DNA of 64,000 nt from Anaerolineae bacterium (GTDB taxonomy: Bacteria; Chloroflexota; Anaerolineae; Aggregatilineales; Phototrophicaceae). The DNA lies in contig JALHNB010000020.1 of the NCBI GenBank assembly GCA_022843745.1, positions 1-64,000 of the forward strand, in the 5' to 3' direction. Below are positions 18,398-26,188 of this stretch, in pieces (the stretch's first letter is position 1; each line of letters begins with the position of its first letter). Both the position numbers and the translations under genes were made by a program. Under the pieces are notes generated by a model that made no database searches, was not told the DNA's origin, and was given only the letters and a program-made list of their open reading frames with translations.

Positions 18398-19819
18398 TTA
18401 GGTTGTGTGACCGCGCAGGGAAAAGGTCGTTGGGCCAAAGGAGACATTCAAGCTGCCGTCGATGATGAGGTGATCGCCGTCGAAACGGCAGGGCATGGTG
18501 TTGATGAAAGGCGTTTCATAAAACCGGACTGTGACGAGAAATGTGTCGTCGGAAGTCCATGCGCCGCTGGCTGCGATATTCGACGGCTCACCGTATAACA
18601 TCGTCGATTCTTCGTGCCACGTTCCGCTTCCGCAGGTGATGGGGACAGCGCCATATGCGGTCTGAAACGTGACGATGGCATCCGGCTTCGAAAAGTCGAA
18701 CGAAAGGGACTCAAATTTTGAGTCGTTCGGCTCCAGCGTGTAGGTTTTGCCAGAGATTGTTGCCGCGAGGGGCGATGATTCTTGACCTTGTGGCGGCGCA
18801 TAGGCCAGCGATGAGAGTTTGCGCTTGAGCGAATCGCAGGCGGCATCATCGGCGGGAAGTGCGTCTCCCATCGCCGGGAGCAGATGTTCCCAGACGATGT
18901 TCAACGGAATCTGCATGTCGCCGAGGCCGCTGGTGATCGCCAGAACCGCGTCCTGATCGGGCATGACGACGCAATATTGCCCGAAAGCGCCGTCGCCTCG
19001 ATAGGCATTATGACGGCAGCGCCAGAATTGATAGCCGTAGCCCTGTGACCAATCGCTCTCCGGGTCATCACCGTTGGAAACCTGCCAGGAAGTCGCCGCG
19101 TCGATCCACGATTCCGGCAAAATTTGTTTGCCCTGCCACAGACCTTTTTGCAGATAAAGCTGCCCAAAATTGGCGATGTCCTCGGTTTTGATGCTGAGTC
19201 CCCAGCCACCTGTGTCAATTCCCTGTGGCGATTGCTGCCAGGTCGCGCCTTCGATACCGAGGGGCTTGAACAAGCGGGGTGTCAGATAATCCAGCAGGCG
19301 CATTCCGGTCAATTTCTGGATAATCGCTGACTGCATGTAGGTCGCGCCGCTGTTGTAGACGAAGTGTGTGCCGGGTTGGTGTTCGACGGGCATTGCCAGG
19401 AAACCTTTGACCCAGTTGTCATCAAAATTTTCGCGCATGAAACCCGTCGAGTCCTCGGCGTGTCCGGTTGCCATCGCGAGAATATCATGTACAGACATCG
19501 CTGCCAGATTTTCGCTGATTTCGGCAGACAGGTCGTCGGGGAAAAACGAGATGACTTTATCCTCGACGGTCAGGCGGCCTTCCGCGACGGCGAGGCCGAT
19601 GGCGCTGGACGTGAAACTTTTGCTGAGGGAAAAGAGCATATGCGGGCGTTCCGGCGCGTAGGGCGACCACCAGCCTTCGGCGACGACATGGCCGTGCCGC
19701 ATGAGCATAAAGCTGTGAAATTCGTTGACGTTTTTTTCGATGGCTTCGACAAAATTGAGAATCGCGCCGGACGCGATGCCCTGCGCTTCGGGTGCGCTGC
19801 GGGGGAGTTGGCTTGGCAT
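18398..19819 (-). CDS. Serine hydrolase of the class C beta-lactamase/esterase family
   Basis: The 473-residue cytosolic protein carries the nucleophile motif SLSK (Ser64, Lys67) and the YNSG motif with Tyr155, the SxxK/YxN pattern of penicillin-binding-protein-like esterases and beta-lactamases. It lacks a signal peptide, so an esterase or peptidase role inside the cell is more likely than cell-wall turnover. A C-terminal strand-rich extension of about 120 residues follows the catalytic domain. AAAGGA lies eight bases upstream of the start. A decayed copy of its first codons lies at 20731-20826. Confidence 0.85.
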   Translation of the reverse strand: MPSQLPRSAPEAQGIASGAILNFVEAIEKNVNEFHSFMLMRHGHVVAEGWWSPYAPERPHMLFSLSKSFTSSAIGLAVAEGRLTVEDKVISFFPDDLSAEISENLAAMSVHDILAMATGHAEDSTGFMRENFDDNWVKGFLAMPVEHQPGTHFVYNSGATYMQSAIIQKLTGMRLLDYLTPRLFKPLGIEGATWQQSPQGIDTGGWGLSIKTEDIANFGQLYLQKGLWQGKQILPESWIDAATSWQVSNGDDPESDWSQGYGYQFWRCRHNAYRGDGAFGQYCVVMPDQDAVLAITSGLGDMQIPLNIVWEHLLPAMGDALPADDAACDSLKRKLSSLAYAPPQGQESSPLAATISGKTYTLEPNDSKFESLSFDFSKPDAIVTFQTAYGAVPITCGSGTWHEESTMLYGEPSNIAASGAWTSDDTFLVTVRFYETPFINTMPCRFDGDHLIIDGSLNVSFGPTTFSLRGHTT

Positions 19820-20302
19820 GGGAGGGATTCCTTTGGCATTACCAAAAATATTGTGGCGATTATACCGCGCAATCCCTCATGATGGTCATTTCGTGCGCTG
19901 CGAGTCGCATCAAATTCTATCCCTATCCCAAACCCCTTGTATCTTAAAGGGAGTGGGCAGGACAGATTTTGGGTTTGCACCGCCTGGGGTTCAAAACCCC
20001 AGGCTAGATGGAAAATCAAGTCCACTGAAAGTGGACTCCTGAAAGTCGTTCTGAGCTTATCGAAACTTCCTTGCAAACCGCGCTAGAAAAGTGTCCTGTC
20101 CTCAACCATTGTATGGAGAGGGGACTTTTCGTGACTATTCACGTTTACCTGAGAGGGCACGATACATCGTGCCCCTACGAAAACGTGGTCGCGTTATCCG
20201 TATTGAATTTTTAAACACTACGAGCAGCGTCAGCCGCTTGAGCTACGCAAAAATTACGGATACGTGCATAAATACTGAGGACTAGCAATCAGGGTAACAG
20301 CT
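19820..20302. repeat. Repeat-rich spacer with several hairpins
   Basis: Hairpins include 19983-20003 (CCTGGGGTT and AACCCCAGG, three-base loop), 20019-20037 (AGTCCACT and AGTGGACT) and a CCCCTAC-family palindrome at 20155-20178 with stem GGGCACGATACATCG. A tail containing GAGCTACGCAAAAATTACGG also occurs, diverged, near 63340. No gene is recognised. Confidence 0.65.
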
Positions 20303-20638
20303 TTAAAATGTTGGTCGATTGTTGAGCATATTCATGATGGTCGCGCCGCTGGTGACGAACAGAATGATCAGCGCCGGGATGACCACGTTCATAATTAGCA
20401 ACAGCCAGAGGCAGCCGACACCGGACATCCCCTTGCCGATGATGCGACCATCTTTTCTGGCGCGGCTGAGTACGAGCAGGTTGAAGATGAGGCCAGGCAG
20501 CCAACCCAGAAAGTAGAGCATAAAAGTTGCCCAGGCATGGACATAATAATCTTTTTGTTCCAGCGCAGCCTGCATCATTGCCTTACGAATACGATTGCTG
20601 TTATCGCTTTCCATGCCTTGACGCGACCTCTCACTCAT
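20303..20638 (-). CDS. Small integral membrane protein, two TM segments
   Basis: The 111-residue product has a charged N-terminus (about 1-35), a first membrane helix around 36-58 (FMLYFLGWLPGLIFNLLVL), a short basic/glycine loop with RARKDGRIIGKGMSG, and a second helix around 78-96 before a polar tail. AAAGAGG precedes the ATG at 20638. No family is recognised; size and layout resemble small envelope proteins of unknown function. Confidence 0.65.
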   Translation of the reverse strand: MSERSRQGMESDNSNRIRKAMMQAALEQKDYYVHAWATFMLYFLGWLPGLIFNLLVLSRARKDGRIIGKGMSGVGCLWLLLIMNVVIPALIILFVTSGATIMNMLNNRPTF

Positions 20639-20730
20639 ATGATGCCTCTTTATATGAAGATAGTTTAAAAAAGTAAGAAATTTTATGATAACTTAGGCGC
20701 AACATTATCGCCACAAGTTGCCTGTGAGTG

Positions 20731-20826
20731 TCATTGAGCCTTAATAATGAGGCCATCACAATTGAGAATTGCGCCGGACGCGATGTTCTGTGCTTCGAGG
20801 GCGCTGCGGGGGAGTTGGTTTGGCAT
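20731..20826 (-). pseudogene. 5' remnant of a second serine hydrolase gene
   Basis: Read from the ATG at 20826, this gives MPNQLPRSALEAQ, then NIASGAILN, and a TGA at 20731-20733 after 31 codons. The intact gene at 19819 begins MPSQLPRSAPEAQ, then GIASGAILN. Bases upstream of the ATG (GGGAGGG) also match. This is a partial duplication or the scar of a deleted paralogue. Confidence 0.8.
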
Positions 20827-20977
20827 GGGAGGGATGCCTTTTTTTGAATTAAGTTTGAACAGCGATGATAACGCTTGTGTTCGAATTTTGCTCTATCGGA
20901 CGCTTGCCCTGTGATCGCCCATCTCCTACGAAAAGGCACATACAATCAGGATGTATATAAGAGCAGTCTGGGCAAAC

Positions 20978-22825
20978 ATGATGCAAGCGAAAAAACTCCT
21001 CTTTGTCATTCTGATGTGTTTCCATTTTTCGATTACGCTGGCTCAGGATGATCAACCTCTGGAAATTATCACAGCTGAAAATGCGGGCCGCATCGAGCAA
21101 ATCGCTATTTCTGGTCATGGGACATTTAACAGCTATTCCTGGCAGCCGGATCGTAAAATACTGGCTTTGGGCAGCGGGACGGGTGTCTGGTTGCATGACC
21201 GAGATCGTCAGCAGATGACGCCGCTTGATGAAAACGCGGGCTACGTGCGCAATCTTCTTTGGAGTCAAGATGGCAGCCAACTCGCCGTGTCCAGCATTTT
21301 GATCGACCGATGTTTGCTGCGCATCTGGGAGATCGCTGAGGATAGTGGGGCAAATTTGCGGCGGGAGTTTGCGTATTGCACCAATCAGATGGGGTGGAAT
21401 CCAGACGGAACACGTCTCGCTGCACAGTTGCGGGATCGTCTGGTGCAGCCAGGAATAAATCACGACGGAGCTGTTTACGTTCTGGATATTGAAACTGGCG
21501 AAATTGTGACTGAAGTGATTCACCTGCCGCAAACCTATTTCGTTGGTGCTGAGTTTTTGATCTGGTCGCCGGATGGGCAATATTTACTGACTGGAAATGT
21601 ACTCGCGCTACACATTTGGAATGCCGCTACAGGCGACGAATTATTCGGTATTGAGGAGCAAGAGCAATTCGGCAGACCGGAATGGTCGGCAGATGGTACG
21701 CGCATCACCGCACCGTGTGATAAAGAGAGAGAAGGATTTGCGCCACTTTGTGAGTGGAATGCAAAAACAGGGGAATTCATTCAATTTCTGTCGAATGATA
21801 GACCTCTTATTCCAATCGCACAGAATAGCCAAGATAGACCAGAAATAGCGGCGCGTTTTTCACTTATCGCGTTGTCTGTCGAATGGAGTCCCGATGGTGG
21901 GCGGTTAGCCTCCATTTTCGATCATGGCAACTCTAAAACAGTCAATATATGGAATACGGTAAATGGAAATTTGTCAGAAAAACCAGTCACAACTTTTTCG
22001 CCAACGCTGGTGGACGAGATTCAGTGGATACCGCATAGCCGTGAGATCGTTACTTATGGACAGCAAGAAATTGATAGCAGTATCCGTGTCGAAGTTGAGC
22101 GTTGGAACACAGAAATCGGAGCGAAATCGGAAACCTTATTTCAGGGTGAAGGCCAATTGGTCGAGTATAGACTGATTGAAACTCCGGCCATTGCCTACAA
22201 CAGTGATGCTACTCAGTCTGCGAGGGCGGGGGAAGGCAATACAATCCATTTTTCTTCAGGCCAAATCTATCCCATTGCCATAGGCGATCATAACCGTATT
22301 CAGCGCATTCAGTGGAGTCCCAACGATCAATTTATCGCTGTTATTTATGGCAACGGCGAGGTCTATGATATTCAAGTCATTGATACTCAGACACTTGAAA
22401 TCGTCACACGGGTCTATGGTATTTATTACCGTGTACCATCTCTAATATGGCGGCCTGATAGCTCAATGATTGCAGCGCCAATCGCGTGGGATAATTCAGC
22501 CGGCGAAGCGATTAATGTGCATTTATATCGCGTTCCAAATGAAAGAGCATATGAGCTTACCTTCTATCAGGGGGTTTCTATCCCCGTAGATGATTTTTAT
22601 TTCCCTGGAAAATACACGCCCCCTGGCATCGCCTGGAGTCCGAATGGCGATTTAATTGCCGTCAGTTCAACCACTGCGATCAATATTTACGAGCCGGATG
22701 CGGGCAAATTGATTGCTTCAATTCCGGCTTATGAGGTGATTTCGTTAAGCTGGCATCCTGACGGCAATCTTTTAGCAACCAGCAGCAACGATGGCACGAT
22801 CCGACTGTGGGCTGTACATTCCTGA
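20978..22825 (+). CDS. Secreted WD40/PD40 repeat protein
   Basis: The 615-residue product has a signal peptide (hydrophobic stretch KLLFVILMCFHFSITLA, cleavage before QDD) followed by about a dozen blade motifs such as WSQDGSQLAV, WNPDGTRLAA, WSPDGQYLLT, WSPNDQFIAV and WHPDGNLLATSSNDGTIRLW. It should fold as one or two propellers in the periplasm or outside the cell and bind a partner; no enzyme motif is visible. An ATG at 20951 in the same frame would add nine residues ahead of the signal peptide, so 20978 is preferred. The last blade ends almost at the C-terminus. Confidence 0.8.
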   Translation: MMQAKKLLFVILMCFHFSITLAQDDQPLEIITAENAGRIEQIAISGHGTFNSYSWQPDRKILALGSGTGVWLHDRDRQQMTPLDENAGYVRNLLWSQDGSQLAVSSILIDRCLLRIWEIAEDSGANLRREFAYCTNQMGWNPDGTRLAAQLRDRLVQPGINHDGAVYVLDIETGEIVTEVIHLPQTYFVGAEFLIWSPDGQYLLTGNVLALHIWNAATGDELFGIEEQEQFGRPEWSADGTRITAPCDKEREGFAPLCEWNAKTGEFIQFLSNDRPLIPIAQNSQDRPEIAARFSLIALSVEWSPDGGRLASIFDHGNSKTVNIWNTVNGNLSEKPVTTFSPTLVDEIQWIPHSREIVTYGQQEIDSSIRVEVERWNTEIGAKSETLFQGEGQLVEYRLIETPAIAYNSDATQSARAGEGNTIHFSSGQIYPIAIGDHNRIQRIQWSPNDQFIAVIYGNGEVYDIQVIDTQTLEIVTRVYGIYYRVPSLIWRPDSSMIAAPIAWDNSAGEAINVHLYRVPNERAYELTFYQGVSIPVDDFYFPGKYTPPGIAWSPNGDLIAVSSTTAINIYEPDAGKLIASIPAYEVISLSWHPDGNLLATSSNDGTIRLWAVHS

Positions 22826-22829
22826 CTAA

Positions 22830-23675
22830 CTATCCCCCATACGCCCGCACAATCGCGGCGCGGACGAAGGCGATATTGGCGCGGAGGGCTTCGCGGGTGG
22901 GGCGGTACTGGCTGAAATCTTCCAGCGCGACCCAGCCATCATAGCCGACACCGTGCAGCGCCTTGAACAGTGCGCCGAAATCGACCACGCCGTCTTCCAG
23001 TGGCGACCAGTCGGATTTCCAGACTCCGCCGCCAAAATGGTGATGATAGCCGACATTTTTGACGTGGACATGCGCGGTGTATGGCCCTAAAAGTTCCAGG
23101 CCGAGGCGATAATTTTCGTAGCCTTCGTGTCCCATATTGCCTGCGTCGTGCAGCACACCGATAAAATTCGGGTCAAAACCATCGACAAGGCGGAAGGCCA
23201 GCGACGCGCTGCACACAATCGTGCCGTGATGAATCTCGATGATGCCCTTGACGTTGTACTGCCGCGCCATCCCCTCGACATTTTTCAGAAATTCGCGGCC
23301 TTCGGCGAAAGCGGAGGCATAGGATTTTTCCTGCGGCCAGCGTCCGGCATTGACGCGAATCTGCTTCGCGCCGCAGGCCTGGGCGAAGCGCATCCCGGCT
23401 TCGACTCCCGCCATGTCGCCGACTTCGATATACGTGCCGAGGCCGGGGATGGCGAGTCCGGCGGAATCCGCCAGAGCGCGGGCGCGTTGGCCTTCGCTGG
23501 GCGCGAGGGTCGCCAGATTGTTGCCCCAGAAGGATGGTTTTTCCTGAAGGCGATTTTCCGGCGTGGTGGTGACGCGCCATTCCACGCCGTCGTAACCACT
23601 GGCGCGAAGCTCCTGAACCAGTTCTTCCGGCGTGAGGTCGGGGGTCATAACCGTAAACACGGCAATTTTTAACAT
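22830..23675 (-). CDS. Sugar phosphate isomerase/epimerase (TIM barrel)
   Basis: The 281-residue protein has the xylose-isomerase-like barrel: start LKIAVFTVMTPDLTPEELV, metal ligands probably Glu147 (IEIHHG), Asp177 (LHDAGN), His204 (HVHVKN) and Glu252 (ALEDFS). The substrate is unknown; relatives act on inositol derivatives and 3-keto sugars. GAAAGGA before the ATG at 23675 fixes the start; the open frame extends further upstream without family resemblance. It ends four bases from the converging WD40 gene. A GFO/IDH oxidoreductase lies 0.8 kb away, a common partner of this family in sugar catabolism. Confidence 0.82.
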   Translation of the reverse strand: MLKIAVFTVMTPDLTPEELVQELRASGYDGVEWRVTTTPENRLQEKPSFWGNNLATLAPSEGQRARALADSAGLAIPGLGTYIEVGDMAGVEAGMRFAQACGAKQIRVNAGRWPQEKSYASAFAEGREFLKNVEGMARQYNVKGIIEIHHGTIVCSASLAFRLVDGFDPNFIGVLHDAGNMGHEGYENYRLGLELLGPYTAHVHVKNVGYHHHFGGGVWKSDWSPLEDGVVDFGALFKALHGVGYDGWVALEDFSQYRPTREALRANIAFVRAAIVRAYGG

Positions 23676-23755
23676 GGTAGTCCTTTCAATTTTTTCGCTA
23701 ATAAGCGATCTCATTGTATAATTACATTTGACAAGGCCGAAAAACTGGGGGTTTC

Positions 23756-24145
23756 ATGAGCGTAAAAGTGTCGTGGTACAACGATGAAAAAACGATTGTT
23801 TTACAGACTTTCGGTAAAGACGTGGTTGCCAATGACTGGCGCGAGGCTGCGCGTCTTTCCAATCAACTTCTGACATCCGTCGAACACACTGTTGACCTCA
23901 TCATCACGTACACGGAACTCACAAAACTGCCCCCTAATCTATTTTCCGCCAGCAATTATGTCGAAAGCATGATCCCCAAAAATCAGGGTCTGGTGGTGGT
24001 GGTCGCTACCCAGGCGATCATCGGCGCGTTTAACGAGCTGATGCGGCGGCTGATGCCCAAAGTGGTGAACGGCACCGTGATGGTCAATACCATTGAAGAT
24101 GCCGAGGACTATATCGCCAGACATCGATCCCACAGCCTCGAATAA
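23756..24145 (+). CDS. STAS/SpoIIAA-like single-domain protein
   Basis: The 129-residue soluble protein has alternating strands and helices with the pattern of an anti-sigma-antagonist-like fold: a strand containing KTIVLQTFG, a long first helix, TVDLIITYTEL, then LVVVVATQAIIGAFNELMRR and an IEDAEDYIARH end. The usual phosphorylatable serine loop is not obvious. It may be a partner-switch or scaffold component. This assignment is by fold impression only and needs a profile search. Confidence 0.5.
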   Translation: MSVKVSWYNDEKTIVLQTFGKDVVANDWREAARLSNQLLTSVEHTVDLIITYTELTKLPPNLFSASNYVESMIPKNQGLVVVVATQAIIGAFNELMRRLMPKVVNGTVMVNTIEDAEDYIARHRSHSLE

Positions 24146-24461
24146 TGATAACGCAAGTCGCTTTTAGTCGATAGTCGATAGTCGATCAGTAGAGGTTGGG
24201 CGGGAGATGGACGCATAAGAACGTATCTGAAAATTCACCTCACCCCCAACCCCTCTCCGCAAGCAGAGAGGGGAGCAAAAATCCATCTACAGCAAGGCAA
24301 CGATAACAATAATCAGATAGGTTTTATCTCGTCCTTGCGTTAAGTACATGGGGTTCACTTTCTCTGCATCATGCCACCGAATTTTGAAATCCCCTCTGCG
24401 CTCTTTGCGTTCTTTGCGCCTTTGCGTTAAGGTTTTTCCATTTTCAGGAGTAATTTTCATT
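24146..24461. repeat. Repeat-filled spacer (GTCGATA words, truncated type A element, CTTTGCG words)
   Basis: GTCGATAGTCGATAGTCGAT begins at about 24167, right after the previous stop. A truncated type A element starts at 24218 (AGAACGTATCTGAAAATTC) with a C-rich/G-rich hairpin to about 24274. At 24392-24433 tandem words CTCTTTGCGTTCTTTGCGCC form another dispersed repeat. The AGGAG at 24445-24450 belongs to the next gene. Confidence 0.65.
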
Positions 24462-25553
24462 ATGGAATCTCGCAAACTCCGCCTCGCGCTCGTCGGCGTT
24501 GGCTCGAATGTCTACAGTATGCACAACCCCGCGCTCAAGCTGCCGACCACGCAGGTCGTCGGCGCGGCGGACATCAACGGCGCTGCTGCCGATAAAGCCG
24601 CTGCTGAATGGGGCTGCCCGGCGTTTACTGATTTTCACGCGATGCTCGACAGCGTGGAGGCCGACGCGGTGGTCGTGATGACACCACATTATCTCCACGC
24701 GCAGATGGCGATAGACGCGCTGAATGCTGGATTTCACGTGCTGGTCGAAAAGCCGATGGCGCTGGATGTGAGCGAAGCCGACGCGATGATCGAGACGGCG
24801 AAAAAAGCGGGCAAGCTGTTGGCGGTGAATTTTCAACAGCGCACCCGTCCCGAAATTATCGCCGCGCGAAAATTGATTAACGAGGGGTATCTCGGCAAAA
24901 TTCAGCATGTCGATATTAAGATTACCTGGACGCGGACGGCGCTGTATTACTCGATGGTCGATTGGCGCGGGACATGGTGGGGCGAGGGCGGCGCGGTGCT
25001 GATGAATCAAGGGCCGCACGAGCTTGATCTGGTGTGCCATCTGATCGGGAATCCGTCGCGGGTTTTCGGCTGGACGCGGACGACTCAGCACCAGATCGAG
25101 GCGGAGGACACGATTCAGGCGATGGTCGAATGGCCGAGTGGGGCGCTCGGTTCGCTGCATATCAGCACCGCCGAGGCCGGACAGCCGCAGCGTTTTGAGA
25201 TTATCGGCACGGGCGGCTATCTGGCGATCAGCAACGGCAAGCTGGATTTCAAGCGATTTGATGTGCCTGTAGACACCTTTTTACGCACCAGCGAGAAGCC
25301 GTTTGCCGCGCCAAAGCTGGTCGCCGAGGAAGTCGAAATCGGGACAGGTGGCGGCGATCATCAGGCGATTCACCAGAATTTTTATGACGCGATTGTCAAC
25401 GGTGCGCCGCTGGTGGCCGAAGGTGCAAGCGGGATTTACGGCCTGGAACTGGCGAACGCGATCAATTACTCCAGCCACACCGGGCAGCCTGTCGAGTTTC
25501 CGGTGGAACGGCAGGCTTACGCGGCGCTGCTGGCGAAGTTGCAAGGGAAGTGA
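24462..25553 (+). CDS. GFO/IDH/MocA family NAD(P)-dependent oxidoreductase
   Basis: The 363-residue product has an N-terminal Rossmann fold with GVGSN at 12-16, the hallmark EKP at 96-98, and the C-terminal sheet domain motif GPHELD (185-190) with His186 as probable catalytic acid/base. Family members oxidise sugar or inositol hydroxyls, often generating the 3-keto substrates of the TIM-barrel isomerases that are scattered through this window. AGGAG precedes the ATG; the upstream in-frame extension is repeat DNA and is excluded. Confidence 0.88.
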   Translation: MESRKLRLALVGVGSNVYSMHNPALKLPTTQVVGAADINGAAADKAAAEWGCPAFTDFHAMLDSVEADAVVVMTPHYLHAQMAIDALNAGFHVLVEKPMALDVSEADAMIETAKKAGKLLAVNFQQRTRPEIIAARKLINEGYLGKIQHVDIKITWTRTALYYSMVDWRGTWWGEGGAVLMNQGPHELDLVCHLIGNPSRVFGWTRTTQHQIEAEDTIQAMVEWPSGALGSLHISTAEAGQPQRFEIIGTGGYLAISNGKLDFKRFDVPVDTFLRTSEKPFAAPKLVAEEVEIGTGGGDHQAIHQNFYDAIVNGAPLVAEGASGIYGLELANAINYSSHTGQPVEFPVERQAYAALLAKLQGK

Positions 25554-25574
25554 GTGGGGCAGTCCGGTACTGAA

Positions 25575-25626
25575 GATGCAACCTCATCCCCCAACCCCTC
25601 TACAATGCTTTGGAGAGGGGAGCAAG
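25575..25626. repeat. C-rich/G-rich hairpin
   Basis: ACCTCATCCCCCAACCCCTC and a GGAGAGGGGAGCAAG tail pair around CAATGCTTTGG. It belongs to the same family as the copies at 44842 and 49821. Confidence 0.6.
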
Positions 25627-25683
25627 AGAGAGCGTAGGTATGTTTGGTAGTGGGTGCAATATCAGGAGAGCGAGATTTTAGCG

Positions 25684-25932
25684 ATGAGTGAAAAAGCGAA
25701 TCAGCCAGACCCGATTCGCCTTCAAGTGATATGGGATTATCTGACCCAAGAGAAAAGTAAAAGTGATTACAATCCCAACATCATACAGACTCTTGCTCTG
25801 TTATATCTTCAAGGAGAGGATGGCAGAATTTTCATCGTCCCGCCACCCATACCAGAAATCCAGTTTCAGGAAATGATCCGGGCAATTGATGCAGAGGTGG
25901 AAAAGCGGCGGCAAGAAAAATCGCAGGAATGA
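25684..25932 (+). CDS. Small hypothetical protein
   Basis: The 82-residue product is polar, with a central hydrophobic segment IIQTLALLYLQGEDGRIFIV followed by a proline-rich turn and a charged C-terminal helix AIDAEVEKRRQEKSQE. No family is recognised. AGGAG lies 15 bases before the ATG, which is far; a GTG at 25654 in the same frame is an alternative. It is called on length and codon pattern only. Confidence 0.5.
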   Translation: MSEKANQPDPIRLQVIWDYLTQEKSKSDYNPNIIQTLALLYLQGEDGRIFIVPPPIPEIQFQEMIRAIDAEVEKRRQEKSQE

Positions 25933-26053
25933 ATGTTAAGCACCATAAGGCTACATGCCTGTTGGTGTCTGCTAGGATCGTATGGTCGTTGAACCCCTCT
26001 CACAGACTGCGGGTTTACGACACTTTCGAGGAATTCGTGGTGTTTTTGCGAAA

Positions 26054-26078
26054 GGGGAGGTCTCAGACCCGCCCCTAC
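26054..26078. repeat. CCCCTAC hairpin family, AGGTCTCAGACC stem
   Basis: The stem GGGGAGGTCT/AGACCCGCCCC ends in CCCCTACAGGTCACATTT. This sub-type, with a conserved right flank, also occurs at 10376 and 31088, and inside a gene at 36383. Confidence 0.7.
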
Positions 26079-26188
26079 AGGTCACATTTTGCAGGCGTTT
26101 TTAGAAGTTTCGCGCTGCGAACGACTCCGGGTAGGCGATTAAATCATGCTAAAATGAACTCGCTCGGATTCAGTATAAGAGACGCTTT

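Noticed and set aside
24348-24461. N-terminal extension of the GFO/IDH protein
   Set aside because: It encodes SPLRSLRSLRLCVKVFPF, a translation of the CTTTGCG word repeat, and AGGAG marks the start at 24462.
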